Source: a virus
IMG/VR virus record: IMGVR_UViG_3300032289_001198
Span: 1-20,088 of that record
DNA: 20,088 nt
Reading direction: 5' to 3' (one strand)
Positions within the stretch are counted from its first letter, which is position 1; every line of letters starts with the position of its first letter. The position numbers were made by a program, and so were the translations under genes. Shown in pieces: positions 12,860-19,212 of this stretch. Under the pieces are notes generated by a model. It ran no database searches and was not told where the DNA came from. It worked only from the letters and a program-made list of their open reading frames with translations.

Positions 12860-12970
12860 TTAAGATTCTTTTTTTGGTTTTATTTTTCTAAAAATATCGT
12901 CGTAATTTTTATCGTATTGTTTTTTATTGGTTGGGCGTTGTTTCGAGCCCTTTCCGTTCTGGTTGCTCAT
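12860..12970 (-). CDS. tiny conserved phage protein (GKGSKQRP type)
   Basis: A 36-residue basic protein, MSNQNGKGSKQRPTNKKQYD followed by KNYDDIFRKIKPKKES, read in a different frame from, and overlapping by 47 bases, the end of the gene upstream. The pattern GKGxKxRP...Y(D)xN(Y/F)DxIF recurs as a tiny stand-alone protein in many phages, from memory; its function is unknown. AGAAAGGA about 13 bases upstream of the ATG can serve as ribosome site. Confidence 0.78.
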   Translation of the reverse strand: MSNQNGKGSKQRPTNKKQYDKNYDDIFRKIKPKKES

Positions 12971-13304
12971 AAAAATGTTGATATCCTTTCTCTATTGTAC
13001 TAAAAAATGATCCTTCGTTATACATTTCACTAGCGATAGATGTATCGCTCTTGATATAATTTGAGTTAACATTCTTTAGTGTGAAACCAGTTGATCCATT
13101 TGGATCTGGTTCATATCCTACAAATATAACACTAAATAACTTGTTGTCAAGTACTTCATCAAATTCTTTGTAGGGATCATCTTTGATATATGTGATATCA
13201 GCTTCACTCCACTTATTATCAATACGTGGACACACACATAGTCTGTATTCTCCATCAATGAATGCTTTGAATACAAAAGCATTTGGTTTATTTAGTTCAT
13301 TCAT
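12924..13304 (-). CDS. hypothetical protein
   Basis: A 126-residue protein starting MNELNKPNAFVFKAF. I chose the ATG at 13304, which overlaps the upstream stop by 8 bases (ATGAATGA), over a GTG at 13316. The fold looks beta-rich with a helical C-terminus. Notable pieces are YRLCVCPRID and YEPDPNGSTGFTLKNVNS. No family is recognised. Confidence 0.75.
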   Translation of the reverse strand: MNELNKPNAFVFKAFIDGEYRLCVCPRIDNKWSEADITYIKDDPYKEFDEVLDNKLFSVIFVGYEPDPNGSTGFTLKNVNSNYIKSDTSIASEMYNEGSFFSTIEKGYQHFYEQPERKGLETTPNQ

Positions 13305-13476
13305 ATTTTTCAGCACATTTACTGCAAAGTTGTCCAGCTCCTTCTACATAGTTATAACGATAGTCAATATGTTTGTCTTTGGGTTCATTTGTATCAACTC
13401 CACAAACAATACATTCTTCCATTTCAGATACTACTTTAAAGTAACCATTGGGTAATTTTTCAATTTTATTATTCAT
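13297..13476 (-). CDS. small CxxC/CxxC zinc-finger protein, 59 residues
   Basis: A short gene, ATG at 13476, stop overlapping the next start. The protein carries C22-I-V-C25 and C51-S-K-C54 separated by 25 residues, a zinc-ribbon arrangement. A lysine/glutamate-rich N-terminus (MNNKIEKLPNGYFKVV) precedes it. The function is unknown. It is the third small zinc-ribbon protein in the window, with those at 8512 and 10744. Confidence 0.78.
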   Translation of the reverse strand: MNNKIEKLPNGYFKVVSEMEECIVCGVDTNEPKDKHIDYRYNYVEGAGQLCSKCAEKYE

Positions 13477-13479
13477 AAT

Positions 13480-13821
13480 TTATTTCCACAAAACTTGTAA
13501 TATAACTATTAATGCACTTAATGCAATTAGTGTCAATGTTTTAATACTTATTTTTTCATTAAAATAAATATGTGTCAATATTGTAAACATAACTATACCA
13601 ATACTAAATGTAAAAATTCTATTTGGCCACATTTTTCCATTAAAATATTCTGCTAATAATTTTGTAGCATATATCGATAACAATGTACTAGGCACACTTA
13701 ACCATATCAACCACATTTCATATTTTTTATAAAATGAATTAATAAATTGTCCGTAAATTTGATGCCAACCAATAATATAAACAAATACTAATATTGACAA
13801 TGCAAATAACAACTTAATCAT
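13480..13821 (-). CDS. four-helix membrane protein, EmrE/DMT-like
   Basis: A 113-residue protein with four hydrophobic helices (about 3-20, 36-55, 68-86 and 92-111), the size and topology of small multidrug-resistance/DMT transporters. Motifs are IIGWHQIYGQFI near helix 1 and MWPNRIFTFSIGIVMF in helix 3. The Glu in helix 1 needed by true SMR drug pumps is not seen, so transport activity is doubtful. Its start overlaps the upstream stop (ATGA). Its role is unknown; membrane stress or entry exclusion would be guesses. Confidence 0.75.
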   Translation of the reverse strand: MIKLLFALSILVFVYIIGWHQIYGQFINSFYKKYEMWLIWLSVPSTLLSIYATKLLAEYFNGKMWPNRIFTFSIGIVMFTILTHIYFNEKISIKTLTLIALSALIVILQVLWK

Positions 13822-14012
13822 TTTGCCCTCAAAATTGTATTATACTTGTTTACCGTAGATTTACACAATATGTTTCCTTTACCTAGTTTAGCATAGGTAT
13901 TTTCTTCAATATGAACCAAATCATCAGACTTGATACTTTCACCCTCTTTTAACTTGGTATACTTTTTAATATCTTTATCTGTTAATTCAACAATATTATC
14001 AGCGCTCTTCAT
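13818..14012 (-). CDS. small hypothetical protein
   Basis: A 64-residue charged protein (IVELTDKDIKKYTKLKEGES...), perhaps a small barrel with a helical tail. Not recognised. It has ATGA overlaps on both sides with the cREC gene upstream and the membrane protein downstream, so it is co-translated with both. Confidence 0.72.
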   Translation of the reverse strand: MKSADNIVELTDKDIKKYTKLKEGESIKSDDLVHIEENTYAKLGKGNILCKSTVNKYNTILRAK

Positions 14013-14392
14013 ACAGTTTTGTTATACGATTCAACATAACTAATAATGTTGCGTTTTCCCACGGGGTTCATAGAGTGTACTACATATGGAGGATGTTTAA
14101 CACCCTTCTTCATACAATAATCAACCAACCATTTTGCAACGTCATATCCAGTCTTTTCAGTATATGAATCGTATGGAATATCATCACCTTGTAAACCATG
14201 TCCATAATGAGATGATGCTATGTCGTGATCGAATGATACGAATGTTGGTAACCCAAGTTTGTTGATAGTATCAACAAATTCATTATATGATCGTACAACA
14301 ACCCAGTGTTCATTTGGCACATCTGGCAATTTGGTATATTTTCTGACATCTGACATTGAACGAATATCATCTAACATTAAGTAATAACTCAT
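14009..14392 (-). CDS. cREC-type cyclic-phosphate processing receiver domain protein
   Basis: This 127-residue protein has the receiver-like cREC pattern: LMLDDIR (5-11), WVVVRSYNEF (30-39), LPTFVSFDHDIAS (48-60), GYDVAKWL (82-89) and VVHSMNPVGKRNII (104-117). The cREC family was proposed by comparative genomics to process cyclic phosphates on RNA ends in repair systems; I know of no direct assay. The acidic pair D8/D9, D55/D57 and H106 would form the active site. It lies in a chain of ATGA overlaps, away from the ligases, but fits the same RNA-repair theme. Confidence 0.75.
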   Translation of the reverse strand: MSYYLMLDDIRSMSDVRKYTKLPDVPNEHWVVVRSYNEFVDTINKLGLPTFVSFDHDIASSHYGHGLQGDDIPYDSYTEKTGYDVAKWLVDYCMKKGVKHPPYVVHSMNPVGKRNIISYVESYNKTV

Positions 14393-14586
14393 AATTTTCT
14401 TGATTTTTTAATTTTCTCTTCTAAGTATAGAGTATATTTAGCTTCTTGTCTACAGTTAACTAGTTTATAACCTAAGAAATCTGCTTTAATGACACGAATA
14501 CCTTTTGAACCATATTCGTTCATTATAGTTTCCAACTCTTCGGTAGTAGATACATTATGTATTCTAACACTATATTTGTATTTCAT
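14389..14586 (-). CDS. small protein, DUF4177-like
   Basis: A 65-residue protein: MKYKYSVRIHNVSTTEELET with EYGSKGIRVIKAD resembles the DUF4177 pattern (KYEYKVV...LNEYGxEGWEVV), a small alpha/beta unit. The tail is very basic (EEKIKKSRKL). The function is unknown. ATGA overlaps link it to both neighbours. Confidence 0.68.
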   Translation of the reverse strand: MKYKYSVRIHNVSTTEELETIMNEYGSKGIRVIKADFLGYKLVNCRQEAKYTLYLEEKIKKSRKL

Positions 14587-14726
14587 CTGCTTGGACGTAC
14601 CAAATTGCTTAAATCTGGTACAGTATAACCTTGTTTAATTAGTTCACGGGTTTGTTTTACAAGTCGGTCAAAATAAGCCAACTTCATCTTTATCTTTTCT
14701 TTTTCTTTCTTGGTCTGTTTTTTCAT
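14583..14726 (-). CDS. tiny basic protein, 47 residues
   Basis: A short gene with ATG at 14726 overlapping the HNH stop (ATGA) and its own stop overlapping the next start (ATGA). The protein has a lysine-rich N-terminus (MKKQTKKEKEKIKMKLAYFD) and a helical rest ending TVPDLSNLVRPSR. Not recognised; nucleic-acid binding is possible from its charge. Confidence 0.72.
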   Translation of the reverse strand: MKKQTKKEKEKIKMKLAYFDRLVKQTRELIKQGYTVPDLSNLVRPSR

Positions 14727-15289
14727 ACAGCTACTTCAGCTTTAATTGTTGGATTATGATTTGCAACTAAATGACACCATTTTATAAACTCTTCATCTGT
14801 TAGTTTACCTTTCATTCTATTTAATGTTTTTGCAATCCATTGAACATTTCCGCATATATACCCTTTCGAACTATCAATTCTGTCTAAAGAAGCATTCCCA
14901 TCTCTAACAGAGAAGTTTTTGTTGAATTTTAATTCAATACCGGATAGAGCGCATTTTCTATTTTGTTTCAAAAATATGTTCCATGCGTATTTTATATCTA
15001 TTGTTAGTTCTAAATTTCTTGTTTTTGCTCCATCTATTATATGATTCCATAACGTTCCACTAATATCTTCATAACCAGTATATGTTGGATTTTGTTTGCC
15101 GGTCGTTTTTGCACTTTTACAACCACATGAATTACAATTGCCACTTTTTACATGATATCCTGCCATTAACTTTGTTGTACCACAATCACATTTACAATTA
15201 AGAAATGTTCTTTTATTTTTAATAACACTGGATTGTATTTGGAGTGATCCAATCCTAGTTCCTATTAAATGTTGGTAACCACGAATCAT
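14723..15289 (-). CDS. HNH homing-type endonuclease ending in a ThyA-like tail
   Basis: A 188-residue protein. The N-terminal zinc-binding part is CKCDCG (32-37) with CNSCGC (52-57), shared with phage HNH proteins. The nuclease core runs from CALSGIEL (113-120) through SLDRIDSSKGY (134-144) to CGNVQWIAKTLNRMK (146-160), with Asp at the usual His position, as in many phage HNH enzymes. The last 11 residues, HNPTIKAEVAV, match the conserved C-terminus of thymidylate synthases and echo the end of the ThyA gene immediately upstream (SSPAIKYEVAI). This suggests the endonuclease gene landed in the 3' end of thyA and now carries the original tail. Its start overlaps the thyA stop (ATGA). Confidence 0.85.
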   Translation of the reverse strand: MIRGYQHLIGTRIGSLQIQSSVIKNKRTFLNCKCDCGTTKLMAGYHVKSGNCNSCGCKSAKTTGKQNPTYTGYEDISGTLWNHIIDGAKTRNLELTIDIKYAWNIFLKQNRKCALSGIELKFNKNFSVRDGNASLDRIDSSKGYICGNVQWIAKTLNRMKGKLTDEEFIKWCHLVANHNPTIKAEVAV

Positions 15290-16173
15290 ATCGCAACCTC
15301 GTATTTAATAGCGGGACTGGATTGATAATTTACCAATTCAGTATCTTGATATGTCCAGTCAAATATTGAAGTGAACTTATCGGTTTTAATAGTTGGTGAT
15401 GGATATGTTTCTTGAGTCAATTGTTTTTTAATTCCGTCTAGGTGATTCACGTATATGTGGGTATCCATGAAGAATCCAATCAATTTTCCTTCTTTCAAAC
15501 CAGATTCTTTAGCAAGAAGATGTAATAGTAATCCATATGTAGCAATTGATTGATTACACGCAATATCTACGCTACGTTGATTCCACGAAAGATTCAAATA
15601 TCCATCAATAACGGTTACTTGCCAACTATAGTGGCAAGGCGGAAGTGCCATATATTCTAGTGCCAATGGATTCCACGCATTACAAATCATTCGTCTGTCA
15701 TCTGGATTAGTCTTTAATGTGTTAACAATATTTTTTAATTGGTCAATTCCTCTGCCAAGCCTGTCGTCTCCATATTGGCTACTAAGATCATGGCTTTTAC
15801 AATCTTGAAAATTTCTCCATTGAGATCCATATATTAAACCTAAATCGTCTTCTGCCGCCATTTTCTTTTTTGTTTCCTCATCGTTGGCATAAGGGACTTT
15901 TTTTGGATTACACCAGCCATCCCAATAATGGCATCCTCTATCTTGTAACCACTTTTTACTTGTGAGTCCTTTTATAAAAAATTCAAGTTCAACTTTGGTG
16001 GATTTAAACGGCATTTTACGGCTTGTTAACAATGGAAAGCCATCACACATATCGTGTTGAAACATAGCACCGGCAATAGTCAAACAATCTACACCAGTTC
16101 TGTTCTTTTTAAGTCTTCCGTTTGTCAAAATATCATTGACAATTCTGAAATATTCTGTGTCTACTTTGTTCAT
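15286..16173 (-). CDS. thyA: thymidylate synthase
   Basis: A 295-residue protein from the ATG at 16173, one base after the DHFR stop (TAATATG); a TTG 36 bases upstream would add residues not typical of the family. Visible are the RTG of the N-terminus (25-27), YWDGW (83-87), the arginine pair R160/R161 (DDRRMI), catalytic C180 (LPPCHYSWQ), QRSVD (199-203) and DTHIYVNH (237-244), ending AIKYEVAI. It methylates dUMP to dTMP with methylene-THF. The dUMP-contact loop after QRSVD is two residues shorter than in E. coli ThyA, and the invariant Asn before IA-x-Y appears to be Ser (NQSIATY, 207-213). An insertion at about 90-108 is also present. It is in an operon with DHFR. Confidence 0.92.
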   Translation of the reverse strand: MNKVDTEYFRIVNDILTNGRLKKNRTGVDCLTIAGAMFQHDMCDGFPLLTSRKMPFKSTKVELEFFIKGLTSKKWLQDRGCHYWDGWCNPKKVPYANDEETKKKMAAEDDLGLIYGSQWRNFQDCKSHDLSSQYGDDRLGRGIDQLKNIVNTLKTNPDDRRMICNAWNPLALEYMALPPCHYSWQVTVIDGYLNLSWNQRSVDIACNQSIATYGLLLHLLAKESGLKEGKLIGFFMDTHIYVNHLDGIKKQLTQETYPSPTIKTDKFTSIFDWTYQDTELVNYQSSPAIKYEVAI

Positions 16174-16174
16174 A

Positions 16175-16669
16175 TTACTTAGTATACTTGATAACTTTGT
16201 GTAGGTCAAATTCTTTTACAACTTCTTTATTAGTAAACAAATCTTCAAAACTAGACATAAATGTATCGCCATCATAACTACCATTTACATGCGTAACATA
16301 AAATTCTGTAATATATGGTAATAATCTAACATATGTTTTAGCTCCACCCGCAACAATTACATCAGGATCATTATTTAAATCCATTAAAGATATATCGGTT
16401 GTATCTATAAGTTTACCACTAAGATTGTTTTTGTTAACAAAATATTGATTTTGAATATAAGCATCCAATTCTTCAATTCTTCTTGTTAATACCAGAATTT
16501 CTCTGTTTTTTAAAAGTGGTAATGTATCAAATGTATTTTTACCCACAATAAGTTTTTTACCCATCGTAAATTCTTTAAACCATTTAAAATCATTGGGGAT
16601 AGATGGCCAGGGTAATCCACCATTTTTGCCTATAACTCTATTTTGTGCCATTGCAATAATTGCTTTCAT
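16175..16669 (-). CDS. folA: dihydrofolate reductase
   Basis: A 164-residue DHFR that regenerates tetrahydrofolate oxidised by ThyA. The family pattern is clear: AIIAMAQNRVIGKNGGLPWP (3-22), the catalytic Asp at 27 (IPNDFKWFK), GKNTFDTLP (43-51), VLTRR (60-64) and the NADPH-binding IVAGGAKTYVRLLP (105-118), then FYVTHV. Its ATG overlaps the CysC-like kinase stop (ATGA) and its own stop sits one base before thyA, an arrangement common in phages and bacteria. Confidence 0.92.
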   Translation of the reverse strand: MKAIIAMAQNRVIGKNGGLPWPSIPNDFKWFKEFTMGKKLIVGKNTFDTLPLLKNREILVLTRRIEELDAYIQNQYFVNKNNLSGKLIDTTDISLMDLNNDPDVIVAGGAKTYVRLLPYITEFYVTHVNGSYDGDTFMSSFEDLFTNKEVVKEFDLHKVIKYTK

Positions 16670-17109
16670 TTAATGTAGTCTAAAATTAATTTAATTGATT
16701 CTTCTATTGTATGTTTATCAGTATCAATGTCAAGATAATTGGTTAGTGGTGGTTCATAATAATCTACCATTTTACCCTCACGTAATCTGTTACTATGTAA
16801 ATATACTTCTTTAACAGTATGTTTGTTATTGTTTTTTAATGATTCACGTAAATCTCTAAATGGCGATACAAGTGCTACAACTGTATAATCATTGGTTGAA
16901 TCTGAATTAATTGATAAATTGATTGCGGTTTGTACATTTTTACGTCTACCATTTTTACTATAATCTACATTTTTTGTAATTGTTCTGAGTGAGTCGCCAT
17001 CTATTATTGTTGCGGTAACATCTTTACGTATTTCATGTAAACGATGAACTAGTTCTAATGCTAGAGTGGTTTTACCACTATTTGGCTGACCTGTAAACCA
17101 TATTATCAT
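16666..17109 (-). CDS. adenylylsulfate kinase-like (CysC family) P-loop kinase
   Basis: A 147-residue kinase: P-loop GQPNSGKTT (7-15), IDGDSLR (36-42), NGRRKNVQ (53-60), VSPFRDLRES (81-90) and the substrate motif YEPPLTNYLDIDT (118-130). All correspond in order to APS kinase, which makes PAPS for sulfation; it is somewhat shorter than usual. No sulfotransferase or ATP sulfurylase is seen nearby. The overlap with the glycosyltransferase genes upstream could mean it phosphorylates a sugar or sulfate group for surface glycans, but that is inference. Other phosphate acceptors are possible. Confidence 0.82.
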   Translation of the reverse strand: MIIWFTGQPNSGKTTLALELVHRLHEIRKDVTATIIDGDSLRTITKNVDYSKNGRRKNVQTAINLSINSDSTNDYTVVALVSPFRDLRESLKNNNKHTVKEVYLHSNRLREGKMVDYYEPPLTNYLDIDTDKHTIEESIKLILDYIK

Positions 17110-17753
17110 AACAATACTTTCTTTTCGTGTTTAACAATAACCTCTGGATGTACCCAAACGTTTATGCCTTGTTCTTTAATCAAATGACAGAAGCTTACAT
17201 CTTCCATCGTAAATTCAGTAACATTACCAAATTGTTTCCACATTGGTCTAAACCAAGGATACTTTAGTTTTTCAAATACACCCTTTTTTATAAGTATAAA
17301 GCCAAATCCAGTGTAATCCACAACAAAAGGATCACTGTGTTCTTTTAACTTAGAAGGCGTTAAAAATTCAAAACTACCATATTTTTTGAAATGATCTTCA
17401 TTCCAATCTTTGACTGTAGCATAGTGTTTACCATCTTGCATTAGATATAGACCAGATGCAATTTCCTTTCGCATATTGTATAGTTTAACGAAGTTATCTA
17501 TACTGAATATGTTGTCACTATCAATCCATAACATATAATCATAATCAACTCTGCCTTGCCACGGCTTTTGATTTTCTCCAGCATTAGAATCACCACCCAA
17601 ACACATATTACGTACATAATAAATGTTGCAAGATTCCCTACGAGATAATATTGGAGTGATTTTGTTTTGAATACACCAATTATAAAATGGTATAAAGCTA
17701 TCTAACCATTGACCTGAGAAATTATTGCCGGGTAAACAAATTATTAATCTCAT
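17106..17753 (-). CDS. GT-A glycosyltransferase-like protein
   Basis: A 215-residue protein with the Rossmann-like GT-A layout: N-terminal MRLIICLPGN strand, a pair YYVRNMCLGG (45-54), the metal/nucleotide-sugar DxD motif in YMLWIDSDNIF (73-83), and later DYTGFGFILIKKGVFEKL and TMEDVSFCHLIKEQG with a catalytic-type acidic residue. It probably transfers a sugar to phage DNA, a virion protein or host glycan; which is not readable. It overlaps the second transferase gene upstream by four bases, so the two probably act in sequence. Confidence 0.82.
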   Translation of the reverse strand: MRLIICLPGNNFSGQWLDSFIPFYNWCIQNKITPILSRRESCNIYYVRNMCLGGDSNAGENQKPWQGRVDYDYMLWIDSDNIFSIDNFVKLYNMRKEIASGLYLMQDGKHYATVKDWNEDHFKKYGSFEFLTPSKLKEHSDPFVVDYTGFGFILIKKGVFEKLKYPWFRPMWKQFGNVTEFTMEDVSFCHLIKEQGINVWVHPEVIVKHEKKVLL

Positions 17754-18496
17754 ACTGTAAACAGTTTGTTTTGTTGATAAAAGTTACCTTTATATCCCTT
17801 CCAACCATAGTGTGTCAAGTTACAAGTTGTATCTACATATATCTCACCACCAATACTTCTATAAAGATTACAAAAGCCATAATCTTCACTTTCATATCGT
17901 TTGGTTTGTTCATTTATTTTACATGGAAAGAAATCATAGAACTTGTCTCCATATCCCATATACCCGTCAATATCATTCTTGTATGCTATATTAGGCATTT
18001 CTCTAGCAATTTGACTAAAGACACGTTTCTTGAACAACATAAAACCAGTAGCCGCATAATTTACTTTCTCTATAGTTTTAACATCTTGTCCAAACTTAAT
18101 TTCAGTAGCAAAGTCAGTACACACTTCTTCAAATCTATCCCCAATTGTTTCGGGTCCACTTTGTGCCAATAACTTTACTTTGGATGAATTGATATATTTC
18201 TTCGGGTATAATCCTGAAACAACATCTTTATCAGCTTTCAATAACGAAAAGAAGCTTTCTGGTTCAAAACTGATATCACTATCAATAAACATCATATAGT
18301 CACAATCAGGTTGATTTAGAAAACTAGCTGCAGCTGCATTACGTGCTCTAGCAATTAGACTTTCAAAGTATATACAATCCAAAGCAAATGATATACCTCT
18401 CTTTTGTCCTTCAAAAATTAACTTCATCACACTAAACATAAAGTGTGATAACACTGTATGATTATAACATATAACCGGCAAATAAACTTTGGTCAT
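17750..18496 (-). CDS. GT-A glycosyltransferase-like protein
   Basis: A 248-residue protein of the same fold as its neighbour: N-terminal VYLPVICYNHTVL, SLIARARNAAAASFL (46-60), DxD in YMMFIDSDISFEPESF (67-82), DVVSGLYPKK, YAATGFMLFKKRVF and the late SEDYGFCNLYRSIGGEIYVD. Paired DxD transferases of this kind are frequent in large phages. The acceptor is unknown. It starts 4 bases after the pseudopilin C-terminal half ends. Confidence 0.83.
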   Translation of the reverse strand: MTKVYLPVICYNHTVLSHFMFSVMKLIFEGQKRGISFALDCIYFESLIARARNAAAASFLNQPDCDYMMFIDSDISFEPESFFSLLKADKDVVSGLYPKKYINSSKVKLLAQSGPETIGDRFEEVCTDFATEIKFGQDVKTIEKVNYAATGFMLFKKRVFSQIAREMPNIAYKNDIDGYMGYGDKFYDFFPCKINEQTKRYESEDYGFCNLYRSIGGEIYVDTTCNLTHYGWKGYKGNFYQQNKLFTV

Positions 18497-18500
18497 AACT

Positions 18501-18749
18501 TTATTCTGTTTGTACTTCTGATTCTTTCTTTTCTACAATGTCATTGGTATAACCTTCATACTTTACCTCACCAATAACATTGATAATAAATTTGTTGGTA
18601 ATGGTTCCTTCCAAATTACTTGTAACAATATAACTTTCTTGTACACTACCATCAAGAAAAAACACAATCTTTGTAGCACTTGTTTCTAGTATCTTCAAGT
18701 CATTTGTTACAGCATCTAATAAATAAAAGTCTTCAAACGAACTATACAT
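18501..18749 (-). CDS. possible separately translated C-terminal pseudopilin half
   Basis: 82 residues from an internal ATG. Without the upstream 16 codons and the pilin helix it lacks a signal peptide, so it would stay cytoplasmic. A -10-like TATAAT (18750-18755) with TTGAAC 17 bases upstream abuts the ATG, which would place the transcript start inside the gene, so I regard it as chance. Best read as the second half of the split pseudopilin rather than an independent gene. Confidence 0.35.
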   Translation of the reverse strand: MYSSFEDFYLLDAVTNDLKILETSATKIVFFLDGSVQESYIVTSNLEGTITNKFIINVIGEVKYEGYTNDIVEKKESEVQTE

Positions 18750-18797
18750 ATTATAATCTGGGTCAAATGTAAGTTCAAACTCTTTTTGTTGAAATGC

Positions 18798-18968
18798 TTA
18801 TTGATACTTTAAATTAATTAAATAAGTCTTTAAATTCTCTCTAGCTTCAAAATATCTAGTATTACCCACCAAACTATCATAGTTAATAACAATTGCACCA
18901 ATAATACCAAGCAATATGGTTATTGCTAATACCAATTCAATTAGTGTAAATGCTTTACTTCTTTTCAT
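18798..18968 (-). CDS. prepilin N-terminal fragment, 56 residues
   Basis: The product if the TAA at 18798 is obeyed. It contains the full class III signal peptide and N-terminal alpha-helix of a pseudopilin (KAFTLIELVLAI, about 5-28) and a short amphipathic helix ending NLKYQ, but no globular domain. Such a fragment could still be processed by host prepilin peptidase and inserted in the inner membrane, possibly interfering with host pilus or type II secretion assembly. That effect is speculation. Confidence 0.6.
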   Translation of the reverse strand: MKRSKAFTLIELVLAITILLGIIGAIVINYDSLVGNTRYFEARENLKTYLINLKYQ

Positions 18969-19212
18969 TTATTAGTTTTAGTTTTTGTTGACGGGTTAAC
19001 TGTTTGATTTGATATTCCCTTTTCATTGCTTCACTCTTGGTATCAAAACATTCAGTATATACTAATCTAACAGGCAATCGTGTCTTTGTATATTTTGCCC
19101 CTAAAGATTTATTGTGGGTATCTACTCGTTTTTCAACATTATTAGAATACCCACAATAAAGTTCTCCACCCCTACATTCTACTATATAACAACAATGATT
19201 CTTATCAACCAC
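18955..19212 (-). CDS. GIY-YIG nuclease-superfamily protein (YhbQ/UPF0213-like)
   Basis: 85 residues from the GTG at 19212, which overlaps the upstream stop by 8 bases; a TTG at 19221 is the alternative. It is a single GIY-YIG domain: CYIVECRGGELYCGYSNNVE (8-27) with R29, then THN, GAKYTKTRLPVRLVYTE and a helix with the conserved Glu in SEAMKREYQIK. Stand-alone domains of this size (YhbQ, UPF0213) are thought to act on nucleic acid; no homing modules are present. It lies between two exported or membrane proteins and overlaps the pilin start by 14 bases. Confidence 0.8.
   Translation of the reverse strand: MVDKNHCCYIVECRGGELYCGYSNNVEKRVDTHNKSLGAKYTKTRLPVRLVYTECFDTKSEAMKREYQIKQLTRQQKLKLINEKK

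Larger units (their letters stand above)
18501..18968 (-). pseudogene. GspH/FimT-like pseudopilin gene split by an in-frame TAA
   Basis: Read through, this is one 155-residue frame. Residues 1-56 start MKRSKAFTLIELVLAITILL, a classic type IV prepilin leader: basic residues, A6 before the cleavage site, then F-T-L-I-E with Glu at +5 and a hydrophobic helix. A single TAA (18798-18800) follows ...NLKYQ, and the same frame continues AFQQKEFELTFDPDYN into MYSSFEDFYLL.... The second half has the GspH/FimT globular pattern: IVFFLDGSVQESYIV, then FIINVIGEVKYEG. The ATG at 18749 inside the frame has no ribosome site. A CAA-to-TAA change is the simplest cause. The first half overlaps the upstream GIY-YIG gene by 14 bases. 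If TAA is obeyed, only a 56-residue pilin N-helix is made. Confidence 0.8.

Noticed and set aside
14723-15289. Group I intron in thyA carrying the HNH gene
   Set aside because: ThyA is complete with its own C-terminus and stop, and the HNH start overlaps it by four bases, leaving no room for an intron core; an insertion with tail replacement fits better.
17771-18172. 133-codon plus-strand frame opposite the second glycosyltransferase
   Set aside because: Antisense shadow of a well-supported gene; composition is Ile/Phe/Ser-rich as expected from reversed A+T-rich codons.
18798-18800. Genome-wide reassignment of TAA to an amino acid to explain the split pseudopilin
   Set aside because: Many convincing genes here (for example DHFR and the 9835-10398 protein) end at TAA at the expected place, so TAA works as a stop.
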